From contig KZ111162.1 in NCBI GenBank assembly GCA_002077045.2, positions 442,029-506,028 on the forward strand: a stretch of DNA of 64,000 bases. The letters are read 5' to 3'. Under the pieces are notes generated by a model. That model saw only the letters and a program-made list of their open reading frames with translations, had not been told where the DNA came from and did not search any database. Position numbers and translations under genes: made by a program. Source of the DNA: Rachicladosporium sp. CCFEE 5018. Its lineage: Eukaryota > Ascomycota > Dothideomycetes > Cladosporiales > Cladosporiaceae. Of the stretch, positions 45,867-57,711 are shown piece by piece. Within the stretch, counting starts at the first letter, position 1, and each line of letters starts with the position of its first letter.

Positions 45867-47231
45867 CTACATCAAATCCGCAGCCTTGACCTTCGTGTTC
45901 TTCCCTTTCACTTTCGCTGCCGGCGCTTCGGCAATCGCCTGCACAGGCACAGCGCTCTTTAGCGCCTCCTTCTGCGCCCGCAACGCCTCCTTCCTCTCCC
46001 TCTTCTCCTCCCTCTCCGCCGCCTTCACCTCCGCGGTCTCAACTTCCGCGTTTCCCACTACACTCTCCACCACTGCCCCCTTCTTCGCCATCTTACTCTT
46101 CTTTCCTTCCACGCCATCACCCTTCGGCTTCTCTAACCGCCGCATCTTCCCATCCGGCCCAGGCACCTCGATAATACCATCCGCGTCCTCGCCCGCGATC
46201 CGCTTCCTCTTCTTGCCCTTCCCACCTTCAATCGCAGCAATCCGCTCATCGCTAAGGATTTGTGTCTCGTCAAGCCAGAGCTGATCAGCCATCCAGATCG
46301 GCAGAGCCACTGTGTCCGGGCCTTTGAGGTGGATGGCGCGGATATTCTTCCAGCCTTGCGGGATATACTTCCCTGCCAACCCCTCAACAACAGCGGTGAG
46401 GTTCGCTTGAAGCTGTTCTGGCGTCTGTGTAGCGATGCCGATTTTCACTGCTGTGGTTGTCGAGGGCGCGAGATGGACTAGCGCGGCTTGCAGCGCGCGC
46501 TGGATTTCTGCAGCCATGTCTTTGGCTTGGAGGGGGAGCTTCTCGACTTTCTTGCCGCCGTCTGCGAGTTTGACGCGCTTCAAGCCAGTCTCGGCATCGA
46601 TGCTTTTCCGCTTTCCCTCCAAGCTGATAGGCACAGGGCGTTTGGAGGTCGCCTTGTAAAAGACTTTGCCGAGGAGTGTAGGTAGGAGGGTGATGATCCT
46701 GTCGTCTGCCAGGAACACATCATGCTCAGAGAGGAGTTTGCGCTTGGCCTCGAAAGACGAGAACTTCGCTTTCAGCTTCTCTGTGCCGATTACGCGGGAG
46801 ATCTGCTTCCCTAGCTCTGCCGGGAAGGCGGGCGAAGCGACGAGGTCTTTGTACTCTCTTTGAGGGTCCGCGGTGATGAGACAGATCCGCAGCGGCTCTC
46901 TCGTCTCGGCTCCTTGCGGGGCAGATGGCAGAAGGTACGGATGCGGCAGGGCAATCTTTCCCGGCTTCAGGCGCTTCTTGTCGGTGACGTGCGTTTTCGT
47001 CGTGAGGACCAGCCAGACTGGCGCGGCATCTGAGGCATCTTGTGTATCTGCGTCGGCGAGAAGGGACGTTTTGGAGGCGGCAGCGGGCTCTGAGGGTGAT
47101 TGGAGTTTGCGAACGAGGGCTTTGACTGCGCGGAGAGATTGGGAGGGGTCGACTTGGTAGGGTGTGGGTGATGTGGAGGTGGTGGTTACGATCGCCTTGC
47201 TGGGCGCTGTGGTCGTTTGTGTGCGCGCCAT
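45867..47231 (-). CDS. Ribosomal L1-domain protein, ribosome biogenesis (Utp30/Cic1 type)
   Basis: A 454-residue single-exon protein. The middle has an L1-type fold signature: VWLVLTTKTHVTDKKRLKP, LRICLITADPQREYKDLV, then LKAKFSSFEAKRKLLSEHD, VFLADDRIITLLPTLLGKVF and ATSKRPVPI. A second half of the domain has TAVKIGIATQTPEQLQANL and WKNIRAIHLKGPDTVALPIW. The C-terminal 130 residues are Lys/Glu-rich, typical of nucleolar assembly factors. Homologues (Cic1/Nsa3, Utp30, human RSL1D1) act in 60S or 90S pre-ribosome assembly. Which of the two yeast orthologues this matches cannot be settled by eye. Converges on the PH-domain gene. Confidence 0.88.
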   Translation of the reverse strand: MARTQTTTAPSKAIVTTTSTSPTPYQVDPSQSLRAVKALVRKLQSPSEPAAASKTSLLADADTQDASDAAPVWLVLTTKTHVTDKKRLKPGKIALPHPYLLPSAPQGAETREPLRICLITADPQREYKDLVASPAFPAELGKQISRVIGTEKLKAKFSSFEAKRKLLSEHDVFLADDRIITLLPTLLGKVFYKATSKRPVPISLEGKRKSIDAETGLKRVKLADGGKKVEKLPLQAKDMAAEIQRALQAALVHLAPSTTTAVKIGIATQTPEQLQANLTAVVEGLAGKYIPQGWKNIRAIHLKGPDTVALPIWMADQLWLDETQILSDERIAAIEGGKGKKRKRIAGEDADGIIEVPGPDGKMRRLEKPKGDGVEGKKSKMAKKGAVVESVVGNAEVETAEVKAAEREEKRERKEALRAQKEALKSAVPVQAIAEAPAAKVKGKNTKVKAADLM

Positions 47232-47684
47232 GGTGAAGTCCGATGTAGAATAGTGATCACAAAGTTGAGGTTGTAGCGCTGCAATTCGACTGTCGACTTT
47301 CCAAAACTTCTGCCACTAGTAAGATAAGGTTACTAGCGCGCGGATAGCTCCTTCGGCACAGACCGAGCGGTGAGCATCGCTGCAGTCTTCTTACGCACCT
47401 AGATCTGTCTCCGTGGCACATGCTTAGAACCAAGCGCCACCAGTGAGAGAACCGCACATCCGATAACTTGACCCTCACACTCAGCGGCCTGGCCCTTGTC
47501 GGCGTAGCATACCTAGCGCAGATGTGCATGAGACGCGTGCCTAGCACTGTCTGATCCTCATAACCCTTCACAGATGAAGATTGGTTGATCAAACGCAGAG
47601 GCCATCGACGACTCTAGAATCTTACTCCGCACATCAGGGGAACGGGTGATTGGAGATATTTGAGACTATGCATCTGCTTCATAT
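47232..47684. promoter_or_regulatory. Intergenic, L1-domain gene promoter
   Basis: 453 nt between two minus-strand genes; nothing specific seen. Confidence 0.35.
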
Positions 47685-48695
47685 CTAAAGATCCTTCCTC
47701 CAGGGCCAGTTCCAGCCTTTTGACTCTTGCTTTGTCCACCTCACTGCCTCATCCACACTCGCTTTTTCAGGGCCGAAGTACTCTTCAAACGTCGTCTTCA
47801 CCACCTCCTCATCAAGCTCCATATGCTTCCCCGTCGTATTCCTGAACACCAGCCCACCCTTCTGATCCAGTGCCTTCAAACCCAGCCAGTCCTCCTTGTA
47901 CATCACTCTCTCCCTCAGTGGTGTCACGTCTCCAGATGTTGCATTCACCTGCGCGAACCACCCACTCTCCTTCGGCACAACCGTCGTATCTTCCTCAAAC
48001 ACATACATCACGAAATTCCCCAGCGCCGCGATCCTTTTCTTATAAACCTCATTCTTCAGCACCCGCTCATTATTGATATCCGCCAAGAAATGACTATGCA
48101 GCAGGTATTCCTCGCTCCCAAGCCCAGTCGTCTGATTAATCTCACGATAGTACTGAGCCGGCACAATGCTCGACTGCACCGTATCCGTCCACGCGTTCCC
48201 TCCAACCACGGCAACGGCGCCTTTACACAGCAGATCCCACGTCCCGCAGTGCTGAAACTCCGCGATCCCGTCATGTTGACTCCCGAACGTTACCAAGCTC
48301 CTGACACTCACAGCCGGACACCGTTCCACTAGCCCCCGCAGGAATTGTCCTCCCTGACTAAACCCCAGCGCATCGACCCTCACGCCTTTTTCTCCTTTAC
48401 TGGCGCCCAGCTCCTCGGTAAGAGAAGTACACACATCATCCAACTGCGCGCTTATATTACCGAAGAACGTCCCGCGCTGGTCGAGCTCGGGCGTATCGGC
48501 TACGCGTATGTAGTGCACTTTTGTGCCTGGATGGACGGAGGTGGCGAGGTCGCCTATGCTGAGGAGACCGGGGTTGGAGAATTTATCTCCCAGGCCGTGC
48601 CAGATGAGGAGAGGGAGCGGGGAGGTCTTGGGGAGGGCGGAAGGGAGGGCGAGGGCGCTGGAGAGAGAGGCGAAGAGGAGGGTCGTGACGAGCAT
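47685..48695 (-). CDS. Palmitoyl-protein thioesterase 1 (lysosomal/vacuolar)
   Basis: Removes palmitate from cysteines of degraded lipoproteins in the vacuole/lysosome lumen. The ATG at 48695 gives 336 residues starting with a signal peptide (MLVTTLLFASLSSALALP). The frame is open further upstream, but that sequence lacks a signal peptide in the right place. Marks are PLLIWHGLGDKFSNPG, the nucleophile motif GFSQGGQFLR, the disulphide-region HCGTWDLL, QYYREINQTTGLGSEEYL, the Asp motif FEEDTTVVPKES and the His motif TGKHMEL. Several N-glycosylation sites (NQT, NIS, NAT, NTT) fit a secretory-pathway enzyme. Length is normal for fungal PPT1. Confidence 0.95.
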   Translation of the reverse strand: MLVTTLLFASLSSALALPSALPKTSPLPLLIWHGLGDKFSNPGLLSIGDLATSVHPGTKVHYIRVADTPELDQRGTFFGNISAQLDDVCTSLTEELGASKGEKGVRVDALGFSQGGQFLRGLVERCPAVSVRSLVTFGSQHDGIAEFQHCGTWDLLCKGAVAVVGGNAWTDTVQSSIVPAQYYREINQTTGLGSEEYLLHSHFLADINNERVLKNEVYKKRIAALGNFVMYVFEEDTTVVPKESGWFAQVNATSGDVTPLRERVMYKEDWLGLKALDQKGGLVFRNTTGKHMELDEEVVKTTFEEYFGPEKASVDEAVRWTKQESKGWNWPWRKDL

Positions 48696-49243
48696 CGCGA
48701 CTGTCTGGGTGGGGGAAATTGAGGAGAGAGGAGGATGTGGAGGGAACGATGGCGCGCGATGGCTATGTAGAGATGCTGTGCTGTGCAAGGCAACGATACA
48801 GAGGATCGACAAAATAGATGCTCTCAAATGTCGACGCCTGCTCTTCGCAGTATTCCCAATTGAGATTAGTGATGTCATGTCGGGCATCGGGCGACCTGCT
48901 CCGATCGACGCTAGTAGCGGGGTGCAGCTTCCCACGTGGAGTCTGACATCAGCGTCAACAACAACGGTCAGAGTCTATTGTTGACTTTCCTTCCATTGCT
49001 TCTCTACGCTAAAGCCAAAATCTCGACACTTCTCTCCGCCACGACACGGGACTTCCTCCGGATTCGCGACACCCTTGCGACGATATCGCAAGCATGCGTG
49101 GTCTTCTGAGCGACACAAACAGCGAGATGCGGGGGAATCCACCTTGATTGACACGAAACGAAACCACCCCTAACAGCCGTTCAGCAATCATCAGCAGCCA
49201 ACGCTATGCAACGCGACAAGAGCAAAGGGATTAAGCAGCGCGA
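48696..49243. promoter_or_regulatory. Intergenic, thioesterase promoter
   Basis: 548 nt upstream of the thioesterase ATG and downstream of the TOS4-like gene; nothing specific seen. Confidence 0.35.
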
Positions 49244-50789
49244 TCAGTTCTTCGGTCGCTTCCAGTAGTATTGCTGCACGAACAGGTCAGTACGCGCACA
49301 AGACAAAGTCAGGAGGGAATGAACACACCTTGTGCGACTTCCTCGCCGCCCGGATACTCGTCTTCCCTAGACTCTGCGTCACAGTTTCCCGCCTCATCTC
49401 ATCTAGATCCATCTCCGGGATGTAGTAGAACTCGCTTTCTAGCAGCTTGCCTGCTGCGTCTTTGCCCTCACGGCTGATCTCGCCGACACACGGGATAACA
49501 TCGAGCATGCTCTTCAGAGTGGACGCAGTGAGGATACTCTGATTCTCAGCATCAAACGGCTTGGTCATGGCCCCGCGCAGCTCGGCAGGGAGGTTGGAGT
49601 GGATGGTCGACAACGGGAGGGAGTGGCTGCGCGCATAGGCGAGCTGGTTGATGACGTGGTTCTTGATTGGGCTGCCAGGCTGGCGAGGCGCGGACATACT
49701 TTGGGAGGGCGAGTTGGCGGATCCTTGCAGAGGTTTGCGCTTGCGCTCGGGGGATGCATGCTTGAAGGACTCGAAGCGGGAGAGGATATTCTCGCCGAAG
49801 GGACCGAAGGAGTGGACAATGGGGTCGTTCTCTTCGTCGTGCTCCGACAAGTCCGCGTTCTCTGAGCTATCGCTGGTGCGGGAGAGTTCCAAGACGGCGT
49901 TGGAGATACTGGTAATGGTCTCGTCAGACCGTACCAACGGTACTGGTGTTGACGTCTCGTGAGGAGCATCATCATCAGAGCTGTGGTCCTCATATACCTT
50001 GACAGGACTCTTCAGATCGTCAGCACGAAAAGTCTCGGTAAAACTCTCGACCACAGCAGCCGGCGACGGTGACACTGGCGTGTGACTACGCGGGAGCAAT
50101 GGGGGCGGGCTCGACGCAAAGTGCTCCGCGCTCTTTCTCCTCTTCTCCGGCGACTCAATCCCCCAACTCGACCTCGAATGACTTGAGTGCGGCTCGTGTG
50201 CCTCTTTCGGCCATGTGAGCATCACACGCGTACTCTGCACATCCACGATAATCTGCGCATTCGGCTTGTCCGACACGAAGCTCTCGCCCTTTGATAACGC
50301 GACAATTCGATCCCGACAATGTACCGTGGCGCCGTTCCAGCCCATGCATATGACTTCCACTTTACCGGCTGGGTTTGAAGGATCGGGCGGTGTATACGAC
50401 GCGCGCACGTGCACGCGTGAGATATGCCTGTTACCGGATAATTGGTAGTCTGACGAGTTGCTCGATCGTCCCATGAGTACTGGCTCGCCATTGGAAGGTA
50501 TACGCAGTGTTGGCACGTCGCCCAACGGAGCGCGTTCAGAAAGCGTGGAGAATGTTCTCTGCAAGCCGGGACGCGTCGGACGCGCTGATACTGGTCTTTC
50601 TGGTGATGAGGGCAGTATGCCTGTTGACGAGGTTGGTATGGGTGTTGGATATGACTTCCGTGCTTCTGATATGTCGTCGTATTTTCGTTTCTGTGGACGC
50701 GGGAGACCGCCGGGGGAGGAGGACAGTGGCTCGAAGGCGGGAAGGAGGGAGGGGCGTCGTAATCGACTGCTTGTGGGAGAGTCTTCCAT
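49244..50789 (-). CDS. TOS4: FHA-domain protein, TOS4/PLM2-like
   Basis: Two exons, 50789-49329 and 49273-49244, give 496 residues. The FHA domain lies near residues 95-195: EPVLMGRSSNSSDYQLSGNR, then HISRVHVRASY, VEVICMGWNGATVHC and SFVSDKPNAQIIVDVQSTRV. Yeast Tos4 and Plm2 are G1/S-regulated chromatin proteins that bind through FHA to the Rpd3L and Set3 complexes. The C-terminal block NLPAELRGAMTKPFDAEN and EFYYIPEMDLDEMRRETVT is conserved in fungal homologues. It is completed by a ten-codon last exon (nine residues, QYYWKRPKN, plus stop) that would be missed by reading only the long frame. The start at 50789 is the first ATG. Confidence 0.85.
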
Positions 50790-51861
50790 CGCGTTTGCAG
50801 TGCGTAGGGGAGTATGCAATGCCCGTGACCGCGGTCTGGAGGTCGAGATGCAGCTGTGCAGACCCCGCCTGCAGGAGCGCTCAGAGAGGCTGGAAAGGTG
50901 CAGGTAGTTGTACGCGTAGTAGTCTAGACACTTCCGTACGTGAATAATGCATCAAGGTGCTTTGGATGTGACATTGGAGGTCGTGAAGAAATGACCACGA
51001 AACACGAAGAATGCCAGTGGAGTTGCTTCGCGTGTGAGTTAGCGCGTTTAGGTGCTTTGGCGTAGCGTTCGGCCCGCTGCGATTTTTGGAGATGGCGGGA
51101 CCATTCCTTTGAACCGCCTCATCTCATTACCGACCCTACAATACCAGTTGCTCGACGATATCGACAGTGTCTCCTGTGCATACATGAAGGAGATCGTGAC
51201 ATCAGATGATCAAGAAGTCTTCCTTTGAGCGAACGAAATCGGCTGATGGAGGACCACACTGCGAGCTCGCCGAAAGCCCTTCATTATTGCAAACAGACTG
51301 GGTCCCCAAGACCGCAGTCGAGATCAGAGGGGAAGAGAGCGCGAGTAGACTCTGTTGCCCTGAATTCATGTCGCATCAACCTCGTGGTGTCATTCATGAT
51401 TTCGAATTGCCTGCGCCGACGCACCCCTACAACAACCGACATCTGGCTCCCATCCTAGCTCCCCCTTCTATATCTCACTGGGTAGCGGTGCCTGATTCGT
51501 GATCCATGATAATGATCTCGCCAAACGGGAAGTAGTCACAATAGCTCGACAGACATTGCCGTCAAGATCCGATGTGCCTCAAGCCGCGGCTTACTTCAGC
51601 TTACTAGAGCTCATGCACAACGGCATGCATCAACATTGGCAGGGCATAGCTCCGAGAGAAGTGGTGGGAGCCTACGAGTGCACGAACGCAGGCGGTATAT
51701 AGTGTCATCGCCGTAGTCCATCGTCCTTGTCCCGCTCTCTCCAGTGGACTGACGTCGCTGACCGTTGCGCGTTTCGTCACCGTTCATCCCACACTTCAGT
51801 CCACCGTTCTCGATCAACCTTGCATCCTGAGCCACCCGGCACGACAGCTACAGTCGCCAAG
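50790..51861. promoter_or_regulatory. Divergent intergenic region
   Basis: About 1.07 kb between the divergent TOS4-like and SDR genes; no supported gene. Confidence 0.4.
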
Positions 51862-53141
51862 ATGAGCTACTACTTATCTATTTTCCGCGAGTGCTTCTTT
51901 ATTCCGAAGCCTACCCTTACGGAGGAGAACCTACCTGACCAGAAAGGAAGGGTGTTTATCGTGACTGGTGGCTATGCTGGTACGTCAAATGAAAGAGTCT
52001 TTCCCGCGGAAATGGACATTGCTATGCCACAATGAATCTGGTTGCGACTGCGATCGGCCTTGCCGCTATGTCCTTGAGCGATAGACCTGCTACGAGATGC
52101 TCGCCGAAAGCGAGGATGTTCCTCTCGCTGTGGCGACGAGAACATTGGACGCTTGCCACAAAATCGATAGCAGCTCAAGAATGACCATAATATTCGTGAG
52201 AGGACGCAGACTATCAATCACAAACTGATGATGATTCAATAGGAGTCGGCAAAGAGCTCTGCAAGATCCTCTACCAACACAATGGCACTATCTACGTTGC
52301 CGGCCGCTCCGATAGCAAGGCAAGGTCCGCGATTGATGAGATCAGTAAACTCCATCCCAATTCCGAGGGCAAGCTTGAGTTCCTCCATCTCGACCTAGCA
52401 GACCTCACCACGATCAAGAAGTCCGCCGAGACTTTCCTCGCGAACGAGCAGCGGCTTGATGTCTTGACAAACAATGCTGGTGTAAGCGATGACTTTCTCC
52501 CTTTAGATGTATCATATCGCTGACGGGAGATTCAGGTCATGACTCCACCCATCGGCTCCATAACAACGCAAAACTACGAACTCCAACTCGGCACCAACGT
52601 CCTCGGCCCCTGGCTCTTCACGCACTTCCTCACACCAATCCTTCAGAAGACCGCTGCGTCTAACCCTCCAGGCTCCGTCCGCGTGACCTGGGCGGCATCA
52701 CTCGCCACGGCTTTCGCGCCCTCCCACGGCGTGACCTGGGACCCGAAGACTTCCGCCCCAAAGACTTTCGGAGACAAACGCACCGATTACGCGCAGACGA
52801 AGAGTTGCAATGTCCTCCTCGCGCGCGAATTCGCGAACCGCTTCGCCAAGACCGGCGTGATCTCTAACGCTTGGAACCCTGGAAACCTGAAATCTGAGTT
52901 ACAGCGGCATCTGGCCGGCGTCGAGACCCTCGTGACTGGGTTGATCTGCTATGAGCCTGTGTTTGGGGCTTATACGGAGTTGTTCGCGGGGTGGGGGGAG
53001 GCGGCTGGCAGGGAGGAGAATGCGGGGAAGTATGTTGTGCCTTGGGGACGGGTTGGGGCGTTGAGGCAGGATTTGCTAGTTAGTGGGGAGACGGGGCGCT
53101 TGTGGGAGTGGTGTGAGAAGGAGAGTAGGGCTTATATGTAG
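51862..53141 (+). CDS. Short-chain dehydrogenase, WWOX/retinol-dehydrogenase-like
   Basis: Exons 51862-51979, 52243-52481 and 52536-53141 give 320 residues. The cofactor motif VTGGYAGVGKEL (TGxxxGxG) is rebuilt across intron 1, and DVLTNNAGVM (NNAG) across intron 2. VRVTWAASLA supplies the Ser-region, although the usual SS is replaced by ASL, and DYAQTKSCNVLLA is the YxxxK motif. NPGNLKSEL follows as in this subclass. Intron 1 is 263 nt, unusually long for this window. The substrate is unknown; close relatives act on retinoids, steroids or secondary metabolites. Confidence 0.87.
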
Positions 53142-53361
53142 CGGATGGATGTTGGAGATGGGTGCCTTAGAGGCCGTTGTTGATGGGATGATAATGTGGA
53201 AGGCGTACAGGAACGGGTAGAGCTTGTAGAATTGAGGCGAACAGTGGTGATTGGTGTACGAGCTGATAGTCTGAGCATTGTGCCCATCGCCCTTCTTTAT
53301 CCCTTACACCTCCCTCCTGCAACGCCCCTTCGCACCCACACTCTGCATGAGAGCGAGTAGA

Positions 53362-54022
<661 letters not shown>

Positions 54023-54736
54023 GTTGGCTGCGGGCTTCGTTGGTCCTGCTGGTCGCTATCGAGCAATTGATGGCGTTGCGTCAGAAATCGGATGTGGATC
54101 GAAGTTCCCTCGCCAAGACTTCGGAATGTGGCCTGAGAATTACACTGGGACTTCACAGCACATCGAACCTATTGTATGCGAGCATGCATGGCGCAATTGA
54201 TTCCTTCAACATCTGTCGATCCAGTACTTGGAGACAACTAATTACTTGGACGTGGACAGCACGACACCACGATGCTCAATGCAGTGACATTAGCCACTTC
54301 CGCACTACGAAAGTGAGGACATGAGCATTTTGTGCAATGATACGCAGGATGGCAAAGTCCATCTCAACGGCACCGAGTTGCGATGCATAGTCAGTGTAAT
54401 GCTCCTGGGTGTTCAAGGTCATCCTGGAGGCGCGCGATACGTAGACATCTGTGCATTGTCCGCTTCTTTACTGGCTGCGATGAAGTCCAAGTCCTCGCGT
54501 ACCACACCACACCGAATGGTCATGGTGGGAAGGGCTTGCAATCCTGCGCTGGTAATGATGCTACCTGTTTCTATTTCATGCTGTTCCATGCTATGTCAAA
54601 TTACTTCGATTGTTAAGAAGACTGTTACATTGATCTACTAGCCTTACGCATCGACGCCTTCGGACATCTATTCTACACTTAGCACCAATCTGAAACTCGC
54701 CGGCCCACACTGCATCGCTACGCACCTTCTGACACC
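54023..54736. promoter_or_regulatory. Intergenic, promoter and 5' UTR of ubiquitin-L40
   Basis: About 700 nt. The proximal part contains the 5' UTR exon of the fusion gene. No other gene seen. Confidence 0.4.
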
Positions 54737-55462
54737 ATGGTATTCTCGATCGATATGGACGACTGGCTGGCCCAACAAGGGCCCCCGCCCTACGAACAGA
54801 ACCGCAACACGTTGTGTTAAATGTCCGGAGGAGCAGCTGAAATGCACTTGCAAGCCTATCTCTTCACCGGCCGAAGAGTACAAGTCTGAAGTCCACCGAC
54901 TCCGCAAGTTCATGCTCCATTGCCTATGCGTGGATTACAACTACGATCCGAAGCCACCACTAAGCAAGGAAGACCGCGAGCTCTATCTCACGTATCAAGA
55001 CCATATCCAGGCAAAATTGAGCAACACGCCCAGTACCGGTGGCCAACACATGTGCGAGACCGTGTTCAGACAGTGGCTTGGGCGTCATGTCAACGAGCCC
55101 AGTCGCAAAATGGGTATTACCCACGAATTCATCATACCTATCCTGTGCCGCTTCCATACCGGCCAAAGTAGCCAAGTGGTTTATACAAGCTGCTTAGAGG
55201 CGTTCTGGCGAGGAAAGGCGTCAGCCATCTAGCCGAGAAGATGTGGATCGACCGCAACCTCATACTACCCCGGATCAAAGCAGCGACCAGCGATGTCGAG
55301 AACTTGCGCGGCTGCATCGTTGCGAGCGCGGCTGAGATCTTCGTCCGTCTGGACGGGGTGACGTGTGACTGTAGACACGACGGTCCGCTGGCTCGTCGCT
55401 CTGATGGAATGTTGGCGGTGGAGCTCAGCTTCACGCTCACGGAGCGAGGGAAGATGTGCTAG
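54737..55462 (+). pseudogene. CxCxDY-family pseudogene A
   Basis: Related to the intact gene at 8761-9771. The ATG at 54737 opens a short frame containing GPPPYEQ (PPxY) that ends at TAA 54818-54820. The conserved part then continues in another frame: EVHRLRKFMLHCLCVDYNYD. It needs a second frame change near 55190 to reach GVLARKGVSHLAEKMWIDRN and LILPRI, aligned with LWVDRNISLPRV of the intact gene. At least two frameshifts are therefore present, and no intron of acceptable size and splice sites removes them. Reading stops at TAG 55460-55462. Non-functional as it stands. Confidence 0.7.
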
Positions 55463-55886
55463 GCTGCTATCCCGATGCATGGTGGATTCAGGTATATGGA
55501 GGACCGATCACTGCCATCCACTGTGCAATCAGTACGGAATTGGCTTGGGCGATTGCAGACGAAGTGTCTCAACCACTTGACAGAGTGGCGGGTTGGAGGC
55601 CCTACCGAAGGTACCATCAAGGTTTAGGACTACACAATCGCACTGGTCTCGAACGGTAATTGTCGAACTATATTGCCAGCGAGTCCTCCAGCTAATGAAG
55701 GGCATGCGAAGGTCAGCATGATAGTCCCAGCCCACATACAGGTTTGAATTTGGCGCTCCACCACCACGATGTATGGTATGGAATGATTCTCTTCTACATC
55801 ATCATTGACCCTCAAGCGCGCGTCACTTTACACCTGTCCACTAGACATCCGACTTGACGGACCATCAGCGCAGCACAAGCAGCAAC

Positions 55887-56573
55887 ATGTCGCACGGTGC
55901 TCGCGAAGAGCAAGATCCGCCGCCACCTTATGACACATGCGTTGCACGTGCCGAGCCCGTCGCTCGGATCCACGATACGAACGTGGAGCGCTTCCGCAAC
56001 TTTACGCTGTACTGCCTCTGCGTCGACTACAGCTGCACATCGCTCCACACCGCTCTCTCGGATGCCGATCTCGACGTCTTCCTTGACCGCAGAAGCTTTG
56101 TCAGATTCGTTGCTAAATCTTCGAGTGAGGTGATTGAGCTTCCTCTTGGGACCCTGGAGATCCATCCTCAATTCAGAGCACACATCGCAGAGCCCTGCCG
56201 GGCACTCGGCACACCGCTTGGTACCGGTCTGCTTATTCTGTATCGATTCCTGGTCAATCTGACACCGGCTCGCACATACAATGGGTGTGCACACAATACC
56301 TTGCTCCGCCACAATGTGTCTAGATTCGCTGAGAAACTCTAGCAGGATCGAAACATCATCCTGCCTCGGCCTTTTTTGCTACCCAGACAGTGTGATGTCC
56401 TGGAAGCCCATATCTTCGCATGCGCCGGGGAGGTGTTTGGATATCTGCCGTGGGTCGGACATGATCTCGATCCAGTTGATATTCTTCCTATGGATCGCGG
56501 AAGACTCGTATTGCCGCCTCGATACACGCTGAAGACAGATGTACTACCCTGGGAGATCGGACGTGCAATTTAG
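55887..56573 (+). pseudogene. CxCxDY-family pseudogene B (single nonsense codon)
   Basis: The ATG at 55887 (MSHGAREEQDPPPPYDTC) starts a frame carrying PPPY and NVERFRNFTLYCLCVDYSC. It is open to TAG at 56340-56342. The same frame continues after the stop as QDRNIILPRPFLLPRQCD to 56573. Alignment with EKMWIDRN in pseudogene A and ELWVDRN in the intact gene puts the TAG exactly at the conserved Trp, so TGG to TAG is the simplest cause. Otherwise intact, about 228 codons, shorter at the C-terminus than the gene at 8761. Confidence 0.7.
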
Positions 56574-56707
56574 CCCAGGACACCGCACTGGAGCATTGAA
56601 GGACTCGACGACGAGATGGTGTATCGTTGTGAAATAAAGCTGCTAGGCAAGGATGGCCTCCACAGGCTGAATACATGTGTAGACGGCAAGATCTTGCACA
56701 ATACCTC

Positions 56708-57711
56708 TCACTTCCCAAGCAGCTCGAAGCCGTCTCTGGCCCGCTTCCCAACGCCTACGCTCTTGCGCGACTTTCGACGCCACCATATGGACACGACCAC
56801 GATCGCACCAATTAGGAGCGCTCCTACGGCAGCACAGCCGATTTCAAGCGCGATCTTCGTCGTTTTGCTTGTTCCTGAGCTATGAGAAGCAATCTCGCGG
56901 GGTGCGATGAGCACTGCGGCAGCAATAATGCCCACTGGTGTCTCCGTCGGGACAAATGTGGTGTAGGATCCGAAATCAATCGTCACCGGGCCTTGGTTCA
57001 CCCGGCTGCAAACATAGGGTGATTGGACTGGTCCCAGGGTCGTGATGACATCCATTCCTCTGCAGAACTAGGGTCAGTCTTCGGGTGTGTATCTGCACAC
57101 GGCGGACGTACGTTGGACAGCAAGTCGTCACGGATAAGGCGGCAGAGGTTGGGTTGCCGATGTGAGCAACAAACGCAGGCGGACAACTCTCTGCGGCATA
57201 TGAGCTCACAACGTATGTGGCCACGCCCATATTGGAGGTAGCGTTCGGCTCGATCGTCTTCCCGAGTAGTTCATACTGAGTAGGGCAGCATTCGCTCGCG
57301 ATCCCGCGGGTGATCACGGTAGTGGTATATATCGCTGTGTAACCATGACCGATTCGGGTGGTCGAGTTGACTGCTAGGTGATCAAGACCAAGAGGATAGA
57401 GTTGAAATGCTTGCCTGGTGCACGAGTCGGCAGGGGTAAAGTTATCCGGTATCGTGAGTGTGGTGATCGTTGTGCTCATCGCGGATTTCATGACTGCAGT
57501 GTGCAATTGTAAGGGTGAATAAGATGTAGAATAGAGATTGCGAGATACAGTACCTGATCTGACCTTTGAAGTCGTTCGCAAGGCTGTCCGTAGCACAAGG
57601 CTGAGGCAGTGTCTTCACTTGGCATGTCGAGCACGCGTAGCACGAGGTATAGCACTGCGATGCATGGGCAAACAGTAGTGAAGATTCGAAAGCTGGAGAT
57701 CCGAAACTCAT
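56708..57711 (-). CDS. Single-pass membrane protein with Cys-rich ectodomain, right copy
   Basis: Complete counterpart of 1-994. Exons 57711-57564, 57493-57112 and 57059-56708 give about 293 residues. The first donor is GTCAGA (phase 1) rather than the nearby GTACTG, because only that choice keeps the Thr-rich domain (MSTTITTLTIPDNFTPADS) in frame. The ectodomain has pairs of cysteines (CYACSTC, CCPT) and N-glycosylation sites (NST, NAT). The membrane span is ALEIGCAAVGALLIGAIVVV, followed by WWRRKSRKSVGVGKRARDG. Role unknown; the topology would suit a surface sensor or adhesin. A signal peptide is not evident, so an unseen upstream exon is possible. Confidence 0.75.
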
